In this document: in pieces, positions 61,477-64,000 of the stretch
Layout of the letters: every line of letters begins with the position of its first letter
How positions within the stretch are numbered: position 1 is the stretch's first letter
Source: Micromonospora sp. WMMD1102
Lineage (GTDB): Bacteria; Actinomycetota; Actinomycetes; Mycobacteriales; Micromonosporaceae
Assembly (NCBI RefSeq): GCF_029626265.1
Contig: NZ_JARUBN010000001.1
Location: 2,728,001-2,792,000 of the forward strand
Direction of reading: 5' to 3'
Length of the DNA: 64,000 nt
Made by a program: the position numbers and the translations under genes
The notes under the pieces: generated by a model
Database searches by the model: none
The model's input: the letters and a program-made list of their open reading frames with translations, nothing else
What the model was told of the DNA's origin: nothing

Positions 61477-61809
61477 GTCGGTGCTCCCTGCGGTCGTCGG
61501 TTTCGGTCGCCGGCACCGCCGTCCGGCAGGACGCGACACCGAGATCTGCGTCGCCGCGTTCGCCGCCCGACCACGCCGGGACAGCCTGCTCCCGTCACGC
61601 CCTGCCGACAGCTCCCGTCACGCCCTGCCGACAGCTCCCGTCATGCCCTGCCGACGGCTCCCGTCATGCCCTGCCGACAGCTCCCGTCATGCCCTGCCGA
61701 CCCGCTGCTAAACCGACGACCGTCTACCGCAGACCTCGCCACATCACGGCCACCGACACGCGAGGATCCTCACACCAGGCCGAGCCTGGCACCGATCTCG
61801 ACATATGGC
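61477..61809. other. Intergenic region with minisatellite
   Basis: No gene. Contains the SDR promoter side, the 23-bp repeat array at 61588-61702 and an AT-richer part (cgacatatggcctatgcac) just beyond the TetR gene end. Confidence 0.55.
61588..61702 (+). repeat. Five tandem copies of a 23-bp unit
   Basis: Unit gctcccgtcacgccctgccg plus aca, at 61588, 61611, 61634, 61657 and 61680. Copies 1-2 have cac where copies 3-5 have cat; the last ends acc. Near-perfect copies suggest recent expansion. Confidence 0.9.
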
Positions 61810-62439
61810 CTATGCACAGAGCTGTGTGTGGAGCATGCCGTGGACCCATTCTTCCCAGCGATCTTGATGCCAGCCCCGGTCGCGGACGAATAGCAGATAC
61901 AGCTCCGGACTCAGCAGGCCGAACAGCAGGTCGGCAGCGTGCTCGACGGACAGGTCGGCCTTGGCGCCGGGCTTTGCCACCAGGCTGCGCGCCGCGACGG
62001 TCTGGACTTCGAGACGCGGATCGCCGACCTGTGGCCACATGCTGGCCAGGCTAGGGTCCTGCGCGCTGGCGGCGCGTAGCACCTCCATGATCGGCGCGAC
62101 CCGCTCGAGGACCTCGCAGGTGCCTCGTACGTGTGCCAGCAGGTGCGCCTCGGCGGTGTCGGTCGCGAGAGCGTCGAGGAACCAGGCTCGCTGCATCGTG
62201 GGGATCGGCTCGTCGTCGCCGGCGATGGTGACGTCAACCAGTTCCTTGAGCAGCGAAGGCTTGTTGCCGAAGGCGAAGTAGATGGTCTGCACCGCGACGC
62301 CGGCCCGCTCGGCGACGCCCTGCAACGTCGTCACCCCGTAGCCCTGGTCGACGAACAACTCGTACGCGGCCCGCAGGATCCGTCGCCGAGTCTGCCGCGA
62401 CTTCTCGCCCTTCTTGCCGGTGCTCTTGACCAGTTGCAT
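61810..62439 (-). CDS. TetR-family regulator
   Basis: 209 residues from ATG 62439. Helix-turn-helix TTLQGVAERAGVAVQTIYF followed by AFGNKPSLLKELVD; ligand domain helical. Divergent from the small monooxygenase-like gene, with two perfect palindromes between them, so it very likely represses both. Confidence 0.9.
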   Translation of the reverse strand: MQLVKSTGKKGEKSRQTRRRILRAAYELFVDQGYGVTTLQGVAERAGVAVQTIYFAFGNKPSLLKELVDVTIAGDDEPIPTMQRAWFLDALATDTAEAHLLAHVRGTCEVLERVAPIMEVLRAASAQDPSLASMWPQVGDPRLEVQTVAARSLVAKPGAKADLSVEHAADLLFGLLSPELYLLFVRDRGWHQDRWEEWVHGMLHTQLCA

Positions 62440-62455
62440 GCTTGCACTGTAACAC

Positions 62456-62488
62456 TAGAGTTCGACTCTAAAAAGTTTCTCTAGAGAA
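62456..62488. promoter_or_regulatory. Double TetR operator
   Basis: tagagt-tcg-actcta (62456-62470) and ttctctagagaa (62477-62488), both perfect palindromes sharing the CTCTA/TAGAG half-site, in the 60-bp gap between divergent genes. Confidence 0.8.
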
Positions 62489-62499
62489 GAGGTACGAAG

Positions 62500-62803
62500 A
62501 TGGCTGTCATCTGGACGACAGCGATTCACGGCCGACCCTGTGGACGCCGGTACCGTGCTGGAGCGGCGCGGCAACCTGCTCGCAGCGATCAGGGCGGCGT
62601 TCGCCGGCCCGACCGAGACCCGACTGATCCGCGTCGACGAGCGGACCTGGGTGGACATGTGGCGGTGGGACTCGCCCGAGACCCTGCAAGCGGCCCTCGC
62701 CGGCGCGCCGAGCCTGCCGGAGGCCGCCGCGGCGTTCGCCGTCGCCGGTGATGTCAGCGCGGAACAGGGCGAACTGGTCGAGGAGGACGACTGGACCCGA
62801 TGA
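62500..62803 (+). pseudogene. Small monooxygenase-like (ABM fold) gene with 5' frameshift
   Basis: ATG 62500 has a good ribosome site (gaagagg) and reads MAVIWTT, but the rest of the protein (RFTADPVDAGTVLERRGNLL, TETRLIRVDERTWVDMWRWD, then SLPEAAAAFAVAGDVSAEQG) is in another frame. One extra base near 62517 accounts for it. The 100-residue restored product looks like an antibiotic-biosynthesis-monooxygenase-type dimeric barrel; GTG 62540 could start an 87-residue form. Confidence in the fold is moderate. Confidence 0.6.
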
Positions 62804-62887
62804 CGGCTGGGTCCTGGTCGCCTGCACGGGGCTGACGGTGGTCTTCGCGCCGCTGTCGGTGCGGTTGCTCCGCGCCAGTTGACGACG

Positions 62888-62934
62888 GATCAGGCGGCCG
62901 AGGGGTGCTGGCCACGCCCCTCGGCCGCCTGATC
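62888..62934. terminator. Strong bidirectional terminator
   Basis: Perfect 18-bp arms gatcaggcggccgagggg (62888-62905) and cccctcggccgcctgatc (62917-62934), 11-base loop, between convergent genes. Confidence 0.9.
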
Positions 62935-62964
62935 CTGCGGCCGAGCGGGCGGGAAGGGCCGTCG

Positions 62965-64000
62965 CTACGGGGCGAGTACCACCTTGATGCAGCCGTCCGT
63001 CTTCTGCTGGAACATCTCGTAGCCCTCGGCGGCCCGCTCCAGCGGCAGCCGGTGGGTGCGCAGGTCCTCCACCCCGAGCGGATCGTCGTCCCGGCCCAGC
63101 AATGGCATGATCTCGTCGGTCCAGCGGCGCACGTGCGCCTGCCCCATCCGCAGCTGCACCCCACGGTCGAACATCTCCATCAACGGCATCGGGTCGAGTT
63201 CCCCGCCGTAGACCCCGGAGAGCGAGACGGTGCCGCCCCGGCGTACCGACTTGACGGCGGCGTGCAGGACGCTGAGCCGGTCCACACCGAACCGGTCGGT
63301 CATCGACCGGGCCACCGGATCCGGCAGCAGTCCCACCACGGTCTGGGCGAGCTTGCCCCACGGCGACCCGTGCGCCTCCATCCCGACCGCGTCGACGACC
63401 GAGTCGGGGCCACGGCCGTCGACCAGGTCGAGCAGGGCACCCGGCACGTCGTCCAGGTCGCTGACGTCGACGGTCTCCACGCCGTGCCGCCGCGCCATCG
63501 CCAGCCGCTCGGGGACCAGGTCGAGTCCGATGACCCGGGCGGCGCCGAGCTGACGGCCGACCCGGGCACAGAACTGCCCGACCGGCCCGAGGCCGAAGAC
63601 GGCGAGCGTGCCGCCCTCGGGCACGTCCGCGTACCGCACCGCCTGCCAGGCCGTCGGCAGGATGTCGGAGAGGTAGAGGTAGCGCTCGTCCGAACCCGTC
63701 GACGGCACCTTGACCGGGCCGAACTGTGCGTGCGGGACGCGCAGGTACTCGGCCTGGCCGCCCGGCACCGAGCCGTAGAGGGAGGTGTAGCCGAACAGGG
63801 CCGCACCCTTGCCCTCGGAGCGGACCTGGGTCGTCTCGCACTGGGCGTAGAGCTGGCGCTGGCACATCCAGCACGAACCGCAGGAGATGTTGAACGGCAC
63901 CACCACCCGGTCACCCGGCCGGAGCCGGTCCACCGCCGGGCCGACCTCCTCGACGATGCCCATCGTCTCGTGGCCCAGGACGTCGCCCGGTTTGAGATAG
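62965..64000 (-). CDS. Zinc-dependent dehydrogenase, formaldehyde-dehydrogenase-like (partial)
   Basis: The gene runs off the right edge; 345 codons are visible, continuing upstream of the internal Met as YLKPGDVLGHETMGIV. GHE of the catalytic zinc site, structural zinc cysteines CGSCWMCQRQLYAQC, GGQAEYLRVPHAQFGP and cofactor motif VFGLGPVGQFCARVG identify the glutathione-independent formaldehyde dehydrogenase-like branch of medium-chain dehydrogenases. NAD-linked aldehyde dismutation or oxidation is likely. The N-terminal zinc ligand lies outside the window. Confidence 0.9.
   Translation of the reverse strand, partial: YLKPGDVLGHETMGIVEEVGPAVDRLRPGDRVVVPFNISCGSCWMCQRQLYAQCETTQVRSEGKGAALFGYTSLYGSVPGGQAEYLRVPHAQFGPVKVPSTGSDERYLYLSDILPTAWQAVRYADVPEGGTLAVFGLGPVGQFCARVGRQLGAARVIGLDLVPERLAMARRHGVETVDVSDLDDVPGALLDLVDGRGPDSVVDAVGMEAHGSPWGKLAQTVVGLLPDPVARSMTDRFGVDRLSVLHAAVKSVRRGGTVSLSGVYGGELDPMPLMEMFDRGVQLRMGQAHVRRWTDEIMPLLGRDDDPLGVEDLRTHRLPLERAAEGYEMFQQKTDGCIKVVLAP

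Noticed and set aside
61588..61702. The 23-bp repeats as a small CRISPR array.
   Set aside because: The copies are directly adjacent without spacers and no cas gene is present.

Overview
The window is very GC-rich DNA (about 70 percent or more by eye) with actinobacterial hallmarks: GTG starts, ATGA/GTGA stop-start overlaps, a DivIVA-domain protein, a predicted F420-type nitroreductase, mycothiol-era arsenate reductases and DUF1876 (Rv1738-like) proteins. The gene set fits a soil actinomycete, most likely Micromonosporaceae; that placement is inference from protein style, not a computed phylogeny. No tRNA, rRNA, CRISPR array, transposase or phage structural gene was seen.

Layout. (1) 1-7.7 kb: end of an SRPBCC gene, a VOC protein, a TrpB-like enzyme, an asparaginase, then an operon of ECF sigma factor, zinc-finger anti-sigma membrane protein, two more membrane proteins and an ABC ATPase. 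(2) 7.7-14.6 kb: accessory and partly decayed DNA: a frameshifted cytochrome P450, a lower-GC folate-ligase/XRE-TPR pair whose regulator carries an in-frame TGA, a DivIVA/small CxxC/Imm1 operon facing a second Imm1 remnant, and a RidA remnant overlapped by a TetR gene. (3) 14.9-27.8 kb: secreted and envelope functions (DUF4394, serine hydrolase, AA10 chitin/cellulose oxidase with CBM2, FUSC transporter, large S8 protease with its LuxR-like neighbour), plus a CmtR-like metal sensor in front of a CDF transporter cut off after 54 residues. (4) 27.9-34 kb: an arsenic island (three ArsR-type regulators, ACR3, ArsC, an ArsR-phosphatase fusion) riddled with remnants: an ArsR tail, a flavin monooxygenase without its FAD-binding start, and another flavoprotein fused by deletion to a headless GH19 chitinase.

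(5) 34-37 kb: WYL regulator divergent from an alpha/beta hydrolase, and a secreted serine hydrolase. (6) 37.2-56.1 kb: a coherent low-oxygen/dormancy cluster: zinc ADH, two DUF1876 proteins, tandem universal stress protein, CBS-BON protein, GAPDH, Hsp20, cyclic-nucleotide-binding protein, pyruvate formate-lyase with its activase, a deazaflavin-type oxidoreductase, PPDK and a 1,854-residue single-chain acyl-CoA carboxylase. Most units are preceded by a 14-bp dyad of the form GGGNC-N4-GNCCC, the same architecture as the mycobacterial DosR box core. The pfl gene itself is frameshifted between its catalytic cysteines and its glycyl-radical site. (7) 56-64 kb: small stress and membrane proteins (DUF6766 with a Shine-Dalgarno-masking hairpin, DUF2188, a DUF3618/holin-like operon), a flavodoxin-type reductase, an SDR, a 23-bp five-copy tandem repeat, a TetR gene with a clear double operator, and a zinc ADH running off the end.

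About a dozen genes are broken. Single-base lesions could be sequencing errors; the fusion-type truncations look like real deletions.
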